Numbered from the stretch's first letter, positions 26,168-41,252 are shown. The stretch: 64,000 bases of DNA from DATLLN01 sp963797175 (GCA_963797175.1 CAWCOL010000009.1:496001-560000), one strand, 5' to 3'. Notes: generated by a model from the sequence alone, not told the origin. Translations and numbers: made by a program.

Positions 26168-26532
26168 ATGCGTGAGCCTGTCACCGGAACGCGCCCGATG
26201 GGCGCCTACTCCCCCGGCATCGTCGCCGAGGGCCGGTTCCTCTACGTCGCCGGCCAGGGGCCGTTCCGCGACGGCGTGCCGGAGCTGGGATCGATCGAGG
26301 ACGAGACGCGGCAGACGCTCGCCAACCTGCGGACGATCGTCGAGGGCGCGGGCGCGACGCTGGCGGACGTCGTCCGCTGCGGCGTCTACCTGGCGGACAT
26401 CGAGCACTTCGACGCGATGAACGGCGTCTACGCCGAGATCTTCCCGGAGCCGCGGCCCGCGCGCACCACCATCGGCGCGGCGCTCGCCGGCGGCATCAAG
26501 GTCGAGATCGACTGCGTCGTCGTGCTGCCTGC

Positions 26533-26536
<4 letters not shown>
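26168..26536 (+). CDS. RidA-family enamine/imine deaminase
   Basis: A 122-residue protein with the RidA core: GAYSPGIVAEGRFLYVAGQGP, QTLANLRTIVEGAGATLADVVRCGVYLAD and PARTTIGAALAGGIKVEIDCVV, including the conserved Arg of the active site. It removes reactive 2-aminoacrylate-type intermediates. The start is the ATG 7 nt after TATGCT; an in-frame ATG 12 nt upstream overlaps that box. It lies between the divergent glc operon and the convergent aconitase gene, with which it shares stop-codon bases. Confidence 0.93.
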
Positions 26537-29109
<2,573 letters not shown>

Positions 29110-29157
29110 GCTCACACGGTATCAAGCCTTCCCGCCCTGTCACCCTCGCCCGCGCCT

Positions 29158-29457
29158 ATGGCGCCATTGCCGATGACGGGCTCACGTGTGCGGCTGCCGG
29201 CCGACATCGCCCGCCCGTTCCAGGTGTTCGTGAACGGCGTCGAGCAGGTCGAAGGCCGCGACTTCGAGGTGGCCGGCACCGACCTCGTGTTCGCCGAGCG
29301 CCTGATCGAGCCGCGCCGCGACGACGTCAAGACCTACGCACGGCTGATGTTCTGGGGCCGGTACAAGACCGAGCACTCGGTGGACGTCGCCTACGAGGTG
29401 GACGGCAGACCGAAGGTGGCCGCCGCCCTGTCCATCGAGCCCGGCCTCGGCGCCTGA
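29158..29457 (+). CDS. Hypothetical protein, beta-rich
   Basis: A 99-residue protein with alternating strands: VRLPADIARPFQVFVNGVEQ, EGRDFEVAGTDLVFAERLIE and KTEHSVDVAYEVDGRPKVAAA. The pattern resembles a small beta-sandwich. No family name can be given. It is divergent from acnA (48 bp gap), and an alternative ATG lies 18 nt inside. Codon use and the sharp end before the next gene support it as real. Confidence 0.65.
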   Translation: MAPLPMTGSRVRLPADIARPFQVFVNGVEQVEGRDFEVAGTDLVFAERLIEPRRDDVKTYARLMFWGRYKTEHSVDVAYEVDGRPKVAAALSIEPGLGA

Positions 29458-29466
29458 CTCAGCCGC

Positions 29467-30144
29467 TCAGTTGCGCCCGAAGATGCGGAGCAGAAACAGG
29501 AACAGGTTGAGCGCATCCAGGTAGAGGCCGACCGCGCACATCATCGCCGCACCCTGGCTGGTGTTGCCGCTCTGCGCCTGCAGCTTGACCCGCTGCGCGT
29601 CGTACGCCGTCAGGCCCAGGAAGATGGCGACGCCGGCGTAGGTGATCAGCCACATCAGGCCGGTCGAGCCGACGAAGATGTTGGCGATGCTGGCGATGAT
29701 CAGGCCCAGCAGGCCGGCGAAGAGCAGGCCGCCGAGGCTGGTCAGGTCGCGCTTGGTGACGGTGCCGAGCACGGCCATCGCCGTGAACAGGCCGGCGGTG
29801 GTGACGAACGCCAGCGTCACCGACTCCGAGGTGTAGTAGGAGACGATCACGCCCAGCGCGATGCCCTCCAGGGCGCAGAAGGCGCAGTAGACCAGCGTCG
29901 AGACCGGGCCGGACAGCCGCGCGGCACCGAACGAGAGCAGGAGCAGCGGCGCGAACGGCAGCAGCGCCCAGAGCAGGAAGTTGTTCTGCGCCGAGGTCAG
30001 CCACGACTGGTTGGAGTTCACGGCGTAGGCCGTGAAGGCGGACAGGAAGAGGCCGGCGGCGACCCAGCCGTAGACGCGGCCGGCGAACTCGGCGACGTCC
30101 GCACGGTCGGCGGCGGCCTCATGGGTGTAGGTGAGATCGTTCAT
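29467..30144 (-). CDS. Bax inhibitor-1 / YccA family membrane protein
   Basis: The 225-residue protein has seven hydrophobic segments after a soluble N-terminus (MNDLTYTHEAAADRADVAEF). Family landmarks are VYCAFCALEGIALGVIVSYY and the final GLYLDALNLFLFLLRIFG. Bacterial members (YccA, YetJ) act as membrane-protease modulators or pH-sensitive calcium channels. FtsH, the YccA partner in Escherichia coli, is encoded 31 kb away in this window, too far to infer a link. Confidence 0.93.
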   Translation of the reverse strand: MNDLTYTHEAAADRADVAEFAGRVYGWVAAGLFLSAFTAYAVNSNQSWLTSAQNNFLLWALLPFAPLLLLSFGAARLSGPVSTLVYCAFCALEGIALGVIVSYYTSESVTLAFVTTAGLFTAMAVLGTVTKRDLTSLGGLLFAGLLGLIIASIANIFVGSTGLMWLITYAGVAIFLGLTAYDAQRVKLQAQSGNTSQGAAMMCAVGLYLDALNLFLFLLRIFGRN

Positions 30145-30208
30145 GCCCGCATTGTCCCTCACGGGGCTGCCGCCGTCCACTCACGCAACGCGGCGGGGAA
30201 CGAGGGGA

Positions 30209-30463
30209 TCAGACCAGCGAGTAGTTGAACTGCCAGCGGATCAGCATCGCGACGATGCCGACGACGACGACCGCGATGATCGTCCCGCCGCGGGAGCGCG
30301 GGCTCAGGAAGAAGCCGATGAAGGCCACCGCGAGGGCGATCGGGCCGGTGAAGAGCGGCTTCGTCCACACGCCCGTCACCGCGATCATGATCGCGAGGCC
30401 GTTGATGATCGCGACCGCGTCGTCGCGATACGACTCGTATTCGGGCGTCGACTCTGCGCGCAC
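30209..30463 (-). CDS. Small membrane protein
   Basis: An 84-residue protein with a polar start (RAESTPEYESYRDDAVAI) and three hydrophobic segments: INGLAIMIAVTGVW, GPIALAVAFIGFFL and GTIIAVVVVGIVAMLI. AGGGAG lies 8 nt before the GTG. No family is recognised. It may share a transcript with the Bax-inhibitor gene 64 bp downstream. Confidence 0.7.
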   Translation of the reverse strand: MRAESTPEYESYRDDAVAIINGLAIMIAVTGVWTKPLFTGPIALAVAFIGFFLSPRSRGGTIIAVVVVGIVAMLIRWQFNYSLV

Positions 30464-30511
30464 CTACCGCTCCCTGGTCGGATTCCGGAAACCGCTGGGA
30501 TACTACCGGCC

Positions 30512-30982
30512 GTGGCGGAGACCAGAGGAACAACGGCGCTGCGACGGGCCGGGATCGAGTTCCGGCTGCTCGAGTATGCCTACGACGGCGGCGGCGGGCA
30601 GACGGCCGAGCGCGCAGCCGAGGCGCTGGGGGTCGAGCCGGAGCGGATGTTCAAGAGCCTGGTCGCCGTCACCAGCGAGGGCCTGGTGTTCGCGCTGCTG
30701 CCGGCCACGTCGGAGCTCTCGCTGAAGAAGCTGGCCGCGGCGGCCGGCGCGAAGTCCGCCCGGATGGCCGACCCGCGGGACGCCGAGCGCGCCACCGGCT
30801 ACCAGGTGGGCGGCATCAGCCCGCTGGGATCGCGCCGTCCGCTGCCCGTGTTCCTGGACGGCTCGGCGCAGCCGCACGAGCGGATCTGCCTGAACGCGGG
30901 CGGGCGCGGCAAGATCGTCGAGCTGCCCACGGCCGACCTGATCCGGGTCACGTCGGCGCGGGTCGCCGAGCTCTACGCGTAG
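30512..30982 (+). CDS. YbaK/EbsC-type aminoacyl-tRNA deacylase
   Basis: A 156-residue protein of the YbaK fold. The family signature is seen in ERMFKSLVAVTSEGLVFALLP, ELSLKKLAAAAGAKSARMAD, GYQVGGISPLGSRRPLPVFLD and AGGRGKIVELPTADLIR, including the conserved Lys of Cys-tRNA(Pro) deacylases. It clears mischarged tRNA. The GTG lies 7 nt after GATACT. Its end overlaps glpX by 10 bp on the other strand. Confidence 0.92.
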   Translation: MAETRGTTALRRAGIEFRLLEYAYDGGGGQTAERAAEALGVEPERMFKSLVAVTSEGLVFALLPATSELSLKKLAAAAGAKSARMADPRDAERATGYQVGGISPLGSRRPLPVFLDGSAQPHERICLNAGGRGKIVELPTADLIRVTSARVAELYA

Positions 30983-31959
30983 CGGTCGCCGGCCAGCTCG
31001 GCCAGCTTGTCCATGCTGTGCGTCGCCTGGAGCGTGCGCACCGTGCCCGACTTCGACCGCATCACCAGCGAGTGCGTGCGCGCGCCGGCCCGGGTGTAGC
31101 GAACGCCCCGCAGCAGGTCGCCGTCGGTGACGCCGGTGGCGGCGAAGAACGTGTTGTCACCCTGGACGAGATCGTCCAGCGAGAGCACCTTGTCGACGTC
31201 GTACCCGGCATCGACCGCAGCCTTCCGCTCGTCGTCGTCGCGCGGCCACAGCTTGCCCTGGAACTGGCCGCCCAGGCACTTGAACGCGGCCGCCGAGAGC
31301 ACGCCCTCGGGCGTGCCGCCGATGCCCCACAGCAGGTCGATGCCGGTGTCCGGGCTGGCCGCCATCAGCGCGCCCGAGACGTCGCCGTGGGGGATGAAGC
31401 GGATGCGGGTGCCGACGGCGCGGATGCGCTTGACCATCGCCTCGTGGCGGGGGCGGTCGAGGATCACCACCATCAGGTCGCGGGGCCGCACCCGCTTCGC
31501 CCGCGCGACCGTCTCCAGCGTCTCCTCGATCGGCGCGTTCAGGTCGAGCTCATCGTCCACGTCGGGCCCGCAGGCCAGCTTCTCCATATAGACGCACGGC
31601 CCCGGGTCGAACATCGTCTGGCGGCCGCTGCCCGCCACCACGGCCAGCGCGTTGGGCTGGCCCTTGGCGCACAGGTCGGTACCCTCCAGTGGATCAACGG
31701 CGACGTCCACCTCGACGCCCTGGCCGGAGCCGATCCGCTCGCCGTTGAACAGCATCGGCGCCTCGTCCTTCTCGCCCTCGCCGATCACGACCACGCCGTC
31801 CATCTCGACCGTCGCCAGCATGTGGCGCATCGCGTCCACCGCCGCCTGGTCGGCGGCGATCTTGTCGCCCGCCCCGACCCAGCGCGCGGCCGCCAGCGCC
31901 GCCGCCTCGGTCACGCGGACGAGCTCGAGCGCAAGGTTCCGGTCAGGTGCTTCGGGCAC
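30973..31959 (-). CDS. glpX: Fructose-1,6-bisphosphatase, class II
   Basis: Gluconeogenic phosphatase, 328 residues. The lithium-sensitive phosphatase-type metal site is visible in VVIGEGEKDEAPML and DVAVDPLEGTDLCAKG; LLWGIGGTPEGVLSAAAFKCLGG and the C-terminal region are typical of GlpX. GGGAGG precedes the GTG. It lies 25 bp downstream of the ADP-ribosylglycohydrolase gene on the same strand and could be the last gene of that run. It is the main FBPase type in actinobacteria. Confidence 0.96.
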   Translation of the reverse strand: MPEAPDRNLALELVRVTEAAALAAARWVGAGDKIAADQAAVDAMRHMLATVEMDGVVVIGEGEKDEAPMLFNGERIGSGQGVEVDVAVDPLEGTDLCAKGQPNALAVVAGSGRQTMFDPGPCVYMEKLACGPDVDDELDLNAPIEETLETVARAKRVRPRDLMVVILDRPRHEAMVKRIRAVGTRIRFIPHGDVSGALMAASPDTGIDLLWGIGGTPEGVLSAAAFKCLGGQFQGKLWPRDDDERKAAVDAGYDVDKVLSLDDLVQGDNTFFAATGVTDGDLLRGVRYTRAGARTHSLVMRSKSGTVRTLQATHSMDKLAELAGDRYA

Positions 31960-31984
31960 AGTGCCTCCCGTCGGTGATAGACAG

Positions 31985-32896
31985 CTACGACCGTACCAGC
32001 CGGCCGGCGGCCGCGGCGATCACCTCGCGCTGGTGCAGCGGCTCAAGCCAGCGCTGCGGGATCGCCCCGGCGCCGAACCGCGCGCCGGCCAGCGCCCCGG
32101 TGACGGCGGCATTGGTGTCGGCGTCGCCGCCCAGGTTGGCGGCGTAGACGACCGCGCTCTCGAAGGTCTCGCAGCCGAAGGCGGCGGCGAACGCCACCTC
32201 CAGCGTGGTCAGCACGAACCCGGACTTGCGCTGCACGCGGTCGAGCAGCGCCCGCTCGTCGCCCGGCAGCGACGGCTCGGCGGTGCGGCCGGCGACGGTG
32301 TCGATCCGCGGCGGCCGCTTGCCGGACACCAGCGCCGCGATCGTCAGGTTGAGCACGACGCAGGCATCCGCAGCCAGCGGATCGTGGTGCGTCAGCGAGG
32401 AGTCGGCCCGCGAGACGCGCTCCAGCTCGCGCCGGTCGCTGCGATAGCGCAGGGCGATCGGCGCCGTCCGCATCAGCGAGCCGTTGCCCGCGCTGTGGCC
32501 GCCCGACTCGTGGTGGTACGCCTCGGCCGCCGCCCGCGCCTCGTCCGCCGTGCGCGCGCGGGCGAGCGAGCCGCGCACGGTGGCGCCGATGTCCTTCGGC
32601 CCCGAGCGCACCCACAGCACGTAGCGGGCGAAGAGGTCGTCCTCGTCGTAGCCGTCGCGGTCGGTCAGGCTCTGGGCCAGCGCCAGCATCATCGCGGTGT
32701 CGTCCGTCCACTCGCCCATCCCCCACATCCCCGACGACACCATGTCGCGCAGCGGGCCGCCGTAGCGGCCCTGGATCTGCGCCGGGGAGAGCCACTCCAG
32801 CGCCGCGCCCAGCGCGTCGCCGGCGGCCAGCCCCAGCAGCACGCCGCGGGCGCGGTCGAGCAGCACCTCCTCGTCGACGCGCCGCAGCAGCGGCAC
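31985..32896 (-). CDS. ADP-ribosylglycohydrolase family protein
   Basis: The 303-residue protein has the DraG/ARH3 fold markers: GVLLGLAAGDALGAALEW near the start, GEWTDDTAMMLALA with metal-binding Thr-Asp-Asp, GNGSLMRTAPIAL, and the second metal site NLGGDADTNAAVTGALAGA. It should hydrolyse ADP-ribose from proteins, nucleic acids or small molecules. The GTG follows the nei stop with no gap (TGAGTG), placing it in a row with the helicase and glycosylase genes, so a role in repair of ADP-ribosylated DNA is conceivable (inference). Confidence 0.92.
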   Translation of the reverse strand: MPLLRRVDEEVLLDRARGVLLGLAAGDALGAALEWLSPAQIQGRYGGPLRDMVSSGMWGMGEWTDDTAMMLALAQSLTDRDGYDEDDLFARYVLWVRSGPKDIGATVRGSLARARTADEARAAAEAYHHESGGHSAGNGSLMRTAPIALRYRSDRRELERVSRADSSLTHHDPLAADACVVLNLTIAALVSGKRPPRIDTVAGRTAEPSLPGDERALLDRVQRKSGFVLTTLEVAFAAAFGCETFESAVVYAANLGGDADTNAAVTGALAGARFGAGAIPQRWLEPLHQREVIAAAAGRLVRS

Positions 32897-33587
32897 TCAG
32901 GCCTCCGAGAGGGTCTGGCAGGACGGGCACCAGTACGTGCTGCGGGCGGTCTCGCCCTGCACGTCGCGGCGGATCGGCGTGCGGCAGCGCGGACACGGCC
33001 TGCCGCCGCGCTTGTAGACGTCGCGGGGCAGCCTGCCACCGGCCGCGACCCCGGCCCGGAGGATCGCCGCCGACACATCTGCCAGCTCGCCCAGCACCTC
33101 ATCGGTGAGCGCCGACACCGGCGCGAAGGGGCTGACGCGGCAGCGCCACAGCGCCTCCGACTTGACCACGTTGCCGACGCCGGCAAGCACGCGCTGGTCG
33201 AGCAGCATCTCGCCGACGGGACGGTCAGCCAGCCGAGCGCGGCGCAGGTACTCGCCGCGGTCGAACGCGCCCAGCAGGTCGGGGCCGACCGGGATCCGCA
33301 GCATCCGCGTGCTGTGCACGGCGTAGCGGCTGGGGTGGTGCACGACGGCGTCGCCGGCCGGCGTGCGCAGCACGTGGCGGCCGGCGCCGCTGCCGCTGGG
33401 GCGGAGCCGCACGGCGCCGTGCATGCCCAGGTGGACGTGCAGCGTGCGGCCGTCATCGGAGCGGATCATCAGGTGCTTGCCGCGCACCTCGACCGCCTCG
33501 ATCGCGGCCCCGGAGAGCACGCCCTCGGTCACCGGCTGGCCGACGATCGGCGCGAGCCGGCGCGCCGCCAGCACCAGCGAGTGGCCC

Positions 33588-33595
<8 letters not shown>
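32897..33595 (-). CDS. nei: Endonuclease VIII-like DNA glycosylase
   Basis: A 232-residue Fpg/Nei-family base-excision enzyme. Mature Pro2 and Glu3 (PEGHSLVLAARRL) form the catalytic N-terminus, and RGKHLMIRSDDGRTLHVHLGMHG follows. The helix-two-turn-helix includes LAGVGNVVKSEALW, and the C-terminal zinc finger is CPRC...CPSC. The GTG overlaps the end of lhr by 8 nt. The pairing of lhr with nei is recurrent in actinobacteria and points to shared DNA repair. Confidence 0.94.
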
Positions 33596-37793
<4,198 letters not shown>

Positions 37794-37816
37794 CGGTCCT
37801 CCACTGTAGTCCGCCG

Positions 37817-37872
37817 CGTAACGAACCCGAAAGCTCCCCGTAACGAACCCCAGGTACGGTGGTCTGGACCAC
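37817..37872. promoter_or_regulatory. Direct repeats and palindrome in the lhr / oxidoreductase divergent promoter
   Basis: CGTAACGAACCC occurs twice, at 37817-37828 and 37839-37850, a 22-bp period (two DNA turns). A perfect palindrome, GTGGTC-TG-GACCAC, follows at 37859-37872. TACGGT just before the palindrome could be the -10 box of the rightward gene. The arrangement looks like a regulator site; no regulator is identifiable. Confidence 0.5.
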
Positions 37873-37908
37873 TGTGGCCCCCACCTCCCCACGCCGAGAC
37901 TCCCTGCA

Positions 37909-38547
37909 ATGAGTGAGATCCGCATCGGACGCCGCGCCTTTCTGGGCGTCGTCGGGCTGGGCGCGATCGGCATCCTCTTCGGCAACCGCGTGTCCGGGCC
38001 GCTCGAGGCCGTGCTGCCCGGGCAGGGCTGGCGGATCTACTCGATCAACCCGCCGTGGCCCGTGTTCAACCCCGCCAGATGGCGGCTGCAGGTGACCGGC
38101 GCCGTCGAGCGTCCGGTGAGCCTCAGCTACGACCAGCTGAAGGCGCTGCCCGAGCACCACCAGACGACGGACTTCCACTGCGTCACCGGCTGGACGGTGG
38201 ACAACGTGCGCTGGGAGGGCGTGCCGCTGACCGCGCTGTGGCAGCACGTTCGGCCGACCGCGCAGGCGAAGTACGTGAACTTCATCTCGATGGAGCAGCC
38301 GTACGTGGACACGCTGACGATCGCGCAGACCCGCATGCAGGACGTGATCCTCGCCCACACGATGGACGGGCAGCCGCTGTCGCAGGCGCACGGTGCGCCG
38401 CTGCGGCTGGTGATCCCGCAGATGTACGGCTACAAGAACGTCAAGTGGCTGACCAGGATCGAGCTCTCCGACAAGCTCGTGCCGGGCTTCTGGGAGCAGA
38501 ACGGGTACGACGTCGATGCGTGGGTCGGACGTTCCAACGGCTACTGA
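37909..38547 (+). CDS. Molybdopterin-dependent oxidoreductase, sulfite-oxidase fold
   Basis: A 212-residue protein resembling MsrP (YedY). The start IRIGRRAFLGVVGLGAIG is a twin-arginine signal. The Moco-binding cysteine is in TTDFHCVTGWTVDNVRWEG. MYGYKNVKWLTRIELSD closes the domain. It lacks the long C-terminal dimer domain of true sulfite oxidases. The following gene encodes a b-type cytochrome, which may replace the MsrQ haem subunit as electron donor. Substrate (methionine sulfoxide or another oxide) is unknown. Confidence 0.9.
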   Translation: MSEIRIGRRAFLGVVGLGAIGILFGNRVSGPLEAVLPGQGWRIYSINPPWPVFNPARWRLQVTGAVERPVSLSYDQLKALPEHHQTTDFHCVTGWTVDNVRWEGVPLTALWQHVRPTAQAKYVNFISMEQPYVDTLTIAQTRMQDVILAHTMDGQPLSQAHGAPLRLVIPQMYGYKNVKWLTRIELSDKLVPGFWEQNGYDVDAWVGRSNGY

Positions 38548-39160
38548 GCCGTCGGAGCTGGTGCCGCGGTTCAACGGCACCGAGCGGTCGCTGCACTGGC
38601 TGCTGGCCGCCACGTTCCTGACGATGCTGGCGACCGGGCTGATCCTCGAGCTGCCCGCGTTCGGCGAGCTGGCGGCCAACCGGCAGCTGTGGAAGAGCAT
38701 CCACCTGGGCGCAGCGCTCGGCTTCTGGGCCGGGCTGTTCCTGCTGGTCGCCGGGGCCAGTCAGGAGATCGTGCCGACGTTCGACCAGCTCGACCGCTTC
38801 GACGACGACGACCGCCGGTGGCTGCGCTGGGCCGTTGTCCGCGACGGCAAGGAGCCGCCGCAGGGGCGGTTCAACGCCGGTCAGAAGCTGAACAGCGCGC
38901 TGATCGCCGGGCTGCTGGTGGTGCTGACGCTGTCCGGCACGGTGATGTTCCTGGGCGAGGTGAACGCCTCGTTCCGGGGGACGGCAGCGATCCTCGTGCA
39001 CGACCTGGCGACGTGGATCTCGGTGCCGCTGATCGCCGGCCACCTCTACCTGGCGCTGCTCCACCCCTCCACGCGACCGTCGCTTCGTGGCATGGTTCGC
39101 GGGTCGGTGCGTCGCGACTGGGCGCGGCGTCACCACCCGAAGTGGGAGAAGACACTCTGA
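38516..39160 (+). CDS. Cytochrome b561-like membrane subunit
   Basis: A 214-residue membrane protein with four helices of the formate-dehydrogenase-gamma/cytochrome b561 type. Haem-ligand candidates are in TERSLHWLLAATFLTMLATGL, WKSIHLGAALGFW, VHDLATWISVPLIAGH and HLYLALLHPS. It overlaps the end of the oxidoreductase gene by 32 bp, so the two likely form one membrane redox enzyme. Typical MsrQ has six helices, so this is a different partner type. Confidence 0.85.
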   Translation: MRGSDVPTATEPSELVPRFNGTERSLHWLLAATFLTMLATGLILELPAFGELAANRQLWKSIHLGAALGFWAGLFLLVAGASQEIVPTFDQLDRFDDDDRRWLRWAVVRDGKEPPQGRFNAGQKLNSALIAGLLVVLTLSGTVMFLGEVNASFRGTAAILVHDLATWISVPLIAGHLYLALLHPSTRPSLRGMVRGSVRRDWARRHHPKWEKTL

Positions 39161-39879
39161 GGATCCGCGTCCTGGGCTCGGGCTCCGCCTGGCCCATCCC
39201 CCGGCTCGGCTGCGACTGCGCGCAGTGCACGTCGGACGACCCGCGCGACCGGCGGCTGCGCCCGTCCGTGCTGGTGGACGGCCACGCGCTGGTGGACGCG
39301 GGGCCGGACGTCTACCACCAGCTGCGCACCGCCGGCGCCGTCCCGGAGGTGGTGGTGCTGACCCATGCGCACCACGACCACATGCTGGGGCTGCACGAGC
39401 TGGCCAAGCTGCGGCGGCCGTGGCTGCACTGCACGAGGGAGAGCGAGACGGAGCTGCGGCGCGTCTTCCCGCGGATCGACATGCGGGTCGCGCACATGAC
39501 GCCGGGCGTCGCGATCGAGCTCGGCGACGGCCTCGCGGTGCAGCCGTTCGACGTCGACCACAACCCGACCGTGCGGACGATGGGGCTGCGCTTCACGGCT
39601 CCCGGCCGCGCGTTCGTCTACATCCCCGACCTGTCCGGCCCGCCTTCCTCGAAGCTGGCCCGCGGCGCCGATCTGCTGATGCTGGACGGGACGACCTACG
39701 ACGGCACGATGTCGGGGCACATCTCGATGGTGCGGGGCGTCGAGATCGCCGCGCAGGTGAAGGCCGCGCGGACGCTCTTCACGCACGTCGGCCACCGGGC
39801 AGGCCTCCACGCCGAGCTCGAGGCGCGGCTGCCGGAGGGCGTCGGCATCGCCTTCGACGGCCTCGAGATCGACCTCTGA
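39142..39879 (+). CDS. PhnP-like metallo-beta-lactamase-fold hydrolase
   Basis: A 245-residue hydrolase. LGSGSAWPIPRLGCDCAQC is the PhnP-type start with its cysteine cluster, THAHHDHMLGLHEL is the metal motif, and DHNPTVRTMGLRF and HVGHRAGLHAELE supply further ligands. PhnP is a cyclic phosphodiesterase; relatives act on other phosphodiesters. The start is uncertain: the GTG used here has no ribosome-binding site and overlaps the cytochrome gene by 19 bp, but conserved sequence begins right after it. Confidence 0.88.
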   Translation: MGEDTLRIRVLGSGSAWPIPRLGCDCAQCTSDDPRDRRLRPSVLVDGHALVDAGPDVYHQLRTAGAVPEVVVLTHAHHDHMLGLHELAKLRRPWLHCTRESETELRRVFPRIDMRVAHMTPGVAIELGDGLAVQPFDVDHNPTVRTMGLRFTAPGRAFVYIPDLSGPPSSKLARGADLLMLDGTTYDGTMSGHISMVRGVEIAAQVKAARTLFTHVGHRAGLHAELEARLPEGVGIAFDGLEIDL

Positions 39880-39883
39880 GAGG

Positions 39884-40170
39884 ACTCCGGCACGGAACCG
39901 GGAACGGAGTCCGGCACCTACTCCGGCTCGGTGCCAGAGTCGGTGCCGGAGGTCCTCCAATGGTTTGCGGTGTCGTGCGCCAGTCGCCACGGTTCTCGGC
40001 CGAATCGGCACGAACGGCCGCCTGGTTGCGAGCCACAGGCGACGTCACACATCCGTGACCATGACCACCGGACGTCACATCCGGTACCGGGCTCCGTGCC
40101 GGAGTCGGTACCGGAGTCCGTGCCGGAGTCACCGTGCCGGAGTCGGTACCGGAGGCCGTGCCGGAGTCAG
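39884..40170. repeat. Second cluster of REP-like repeats and a short tandem array
   Basis: The 304-bp gene-free gap holds two repeat blocks. Block one (39884-39954) has GGACTCCGGCACGG, CGGAGTCCGGCAC and their complements such as GGTGCCGGAGGTCC. Block two (40081-40170) is a near-tandem run of 11-13 bp units alternating GTGCCGGAGTC and GGTACCGGAGTCC, with at least six units. The same GG(T/A)C half-site style is seen in the cluster near 10.2-10.6 kb. The stretch between the blocks shows nothing recognisable. Confidence 0.8.
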
Positions 40171-40183
40171 ATGGTCGGCGGGA

Positions 40184-40753
40184 TCAGAACAGCCCGCCCT
40201 GCCCGGCGCCCTCCAGCGCCAGCAGGTACTTCTTGATCTCGATGCCGCCGCCGTAGCCGGTCAGCGAGCCGTTCGCCCCGATCACCCGGTGGCAGGGCAC
40301 GACGACGGGGATCGGGTTCGAGCCGAGCGCACCGCCGGCCGCCCGCATCGCCCGGTCGTTGCCGGCCGCGGTCGCCACCTGCTTGTACGTCTCGATCACC
40401 CCGAACGGGATCGTCGCCGTGTGCTCCAGCACCGCCAGCTTGAACGGGCTGACCACCAGCGACCAGTCCAGCGGCAGGTCGAACTCCTGCCGCGCCCCCT
40501 CGAAGTACTCGTCCAGCTCGCGCCGCACCGTGTCCAGCCGGGCCGGCGCCTCCAGTACCCGAGGCGAGATCCGATCGGCGATCTCCTGCAGCGAGCGGTC
40601 GGCGTCCTCCTTCTCGAACATCACCCGCACCAGGCCCTTGCCCGTCGCGGCAACTGTCAGCCGCCCGATCGGCGAGTCCACCGGCGCGTACGCGACGTCC
40701 ACCAGGCCCTCGGCCGACGCCCGCTCGATCAGCCTGTTCATGCGATCGCTCAT
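40184..40753 (-). CDS. ogt: Methylated-DNA--protein-cysteine methyltransferase
   Basis: The 189-residue protein reverses O6-alkylguanine damage by self-alkylation. The acceptor Cys is near residue 152 in IPVVVPCHRVIGANGSLTGYGGG, preceded by the helix-turn-helix segment FGVIETYKQVATAAGNDRAMRAAGGALGSNP (read in parts: FGVIETYKQVA and AVGGAL-like). The N-terminal domain is of the short Ogt kind. Its ATG overlaps the stop of the ECF sigma gene by four bases (ATGA), so sigma factor and repair enzyme are made together, an unusual and suggestive pairing. Confidence 0.95.
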   Translation of the reverse strand: MSDRMNRLIERASAEGLVDVAYAPVDSPIGRLTVAATGKGLVRVMFEKEDADRSLQEIADRISPRVLEAPARLDTVRRELDEYFEGARQEFDLPLDWSLVVSPFKLAVLEHTATIPFGVIETYKQVATAAGNDRAMRAAGGALGSNPIPVVVPCHRVIGANGSLTGYGGGIEIKKYLLALEGAGQGGLF

Positions 40754-41217
40754 CGCGACCACCCCTTCCGTATCGTGGCCAGTCCGGCCCTGACGTTCTG
40801 CCGTGCCGCCACCTCCGAGCACCCGATCTCGGCACCGATCGCCGCGTAGTCGAGGTCGCCCGCGAAACGCAGGAAGACCGCCGAGCGCTGCTTGTCGGGC
40901 AGGCCGCGCACGGCCCGCCACAGCGCCGGGTCGGGCGCCGGCGACGCATCGGGCGCCGCCCCCGCATCGACCTCCGCGACCGGCACCGGCCGCCGCGCCC
41001 GCGCCCGGTGGGCGTCGAGCGCCTTGCGGTGCGCGATCGTCAGCAGCCAGCCCCGCAGGTTGCGGGCGTCACGCAGCGAGGGATACGCCCGCAGCGCGGC
41101 GAGGAACGTCTCCTGGAAACAGTCCTCTGCCTCGACCGCCCCGACCGACGCCCGCAGGTAGCGGAGCACGTCGTCGGCGTGGTCGTCGAGCAGCGATTGG
41201 AACGGTGGCAGCTTCAT
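40750..41217 (-). CDS. ECF RNA polymerase sigma factor coupled to ogt
   Basis: A 155-residue ECF factor. Region 2: LLDDHADDVLRYLRASVG and AEDCFQETFLAALRAYPSLRD; region 4: GLPDKQRSAVFLRFAGDLDYAAIGAEIGCSEVAARQNVR. No anti-sigma gene is adjacent; the coupled downstream gene is ogt. Control could be through ogt itself or at transcription, but nothing in the sequence shows it. Small ECF factors without anti-sigma exist in other families. Confidence 0.92.
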   Translation of the reverse strand: MKLPPFQSLLDDHADDVLRYLRASVGAVEAEDCFQETFLAALRAYPSLRDARNLRGWLLTIAHRKALDAHRARARRPVPVAEVDAGAAPDASPAPDPALWRAVRGLPDKQRSAVFLRFAGDLDYAAIGAEIGCSEVAARQNVRAGLATIRKGWSR

Positions 41218-41252
41218 GCCAGACAAACGCTCCGGCGCCTCCGCGCGTGAGA

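Noticed and set aside
40081..40170. Short tandem repeats considered as a CRISPR array
   Set aside because: Units are 11-13 bp with almost no spacers, and no cas gene is present. They fit a simple tandem or REP-like array.
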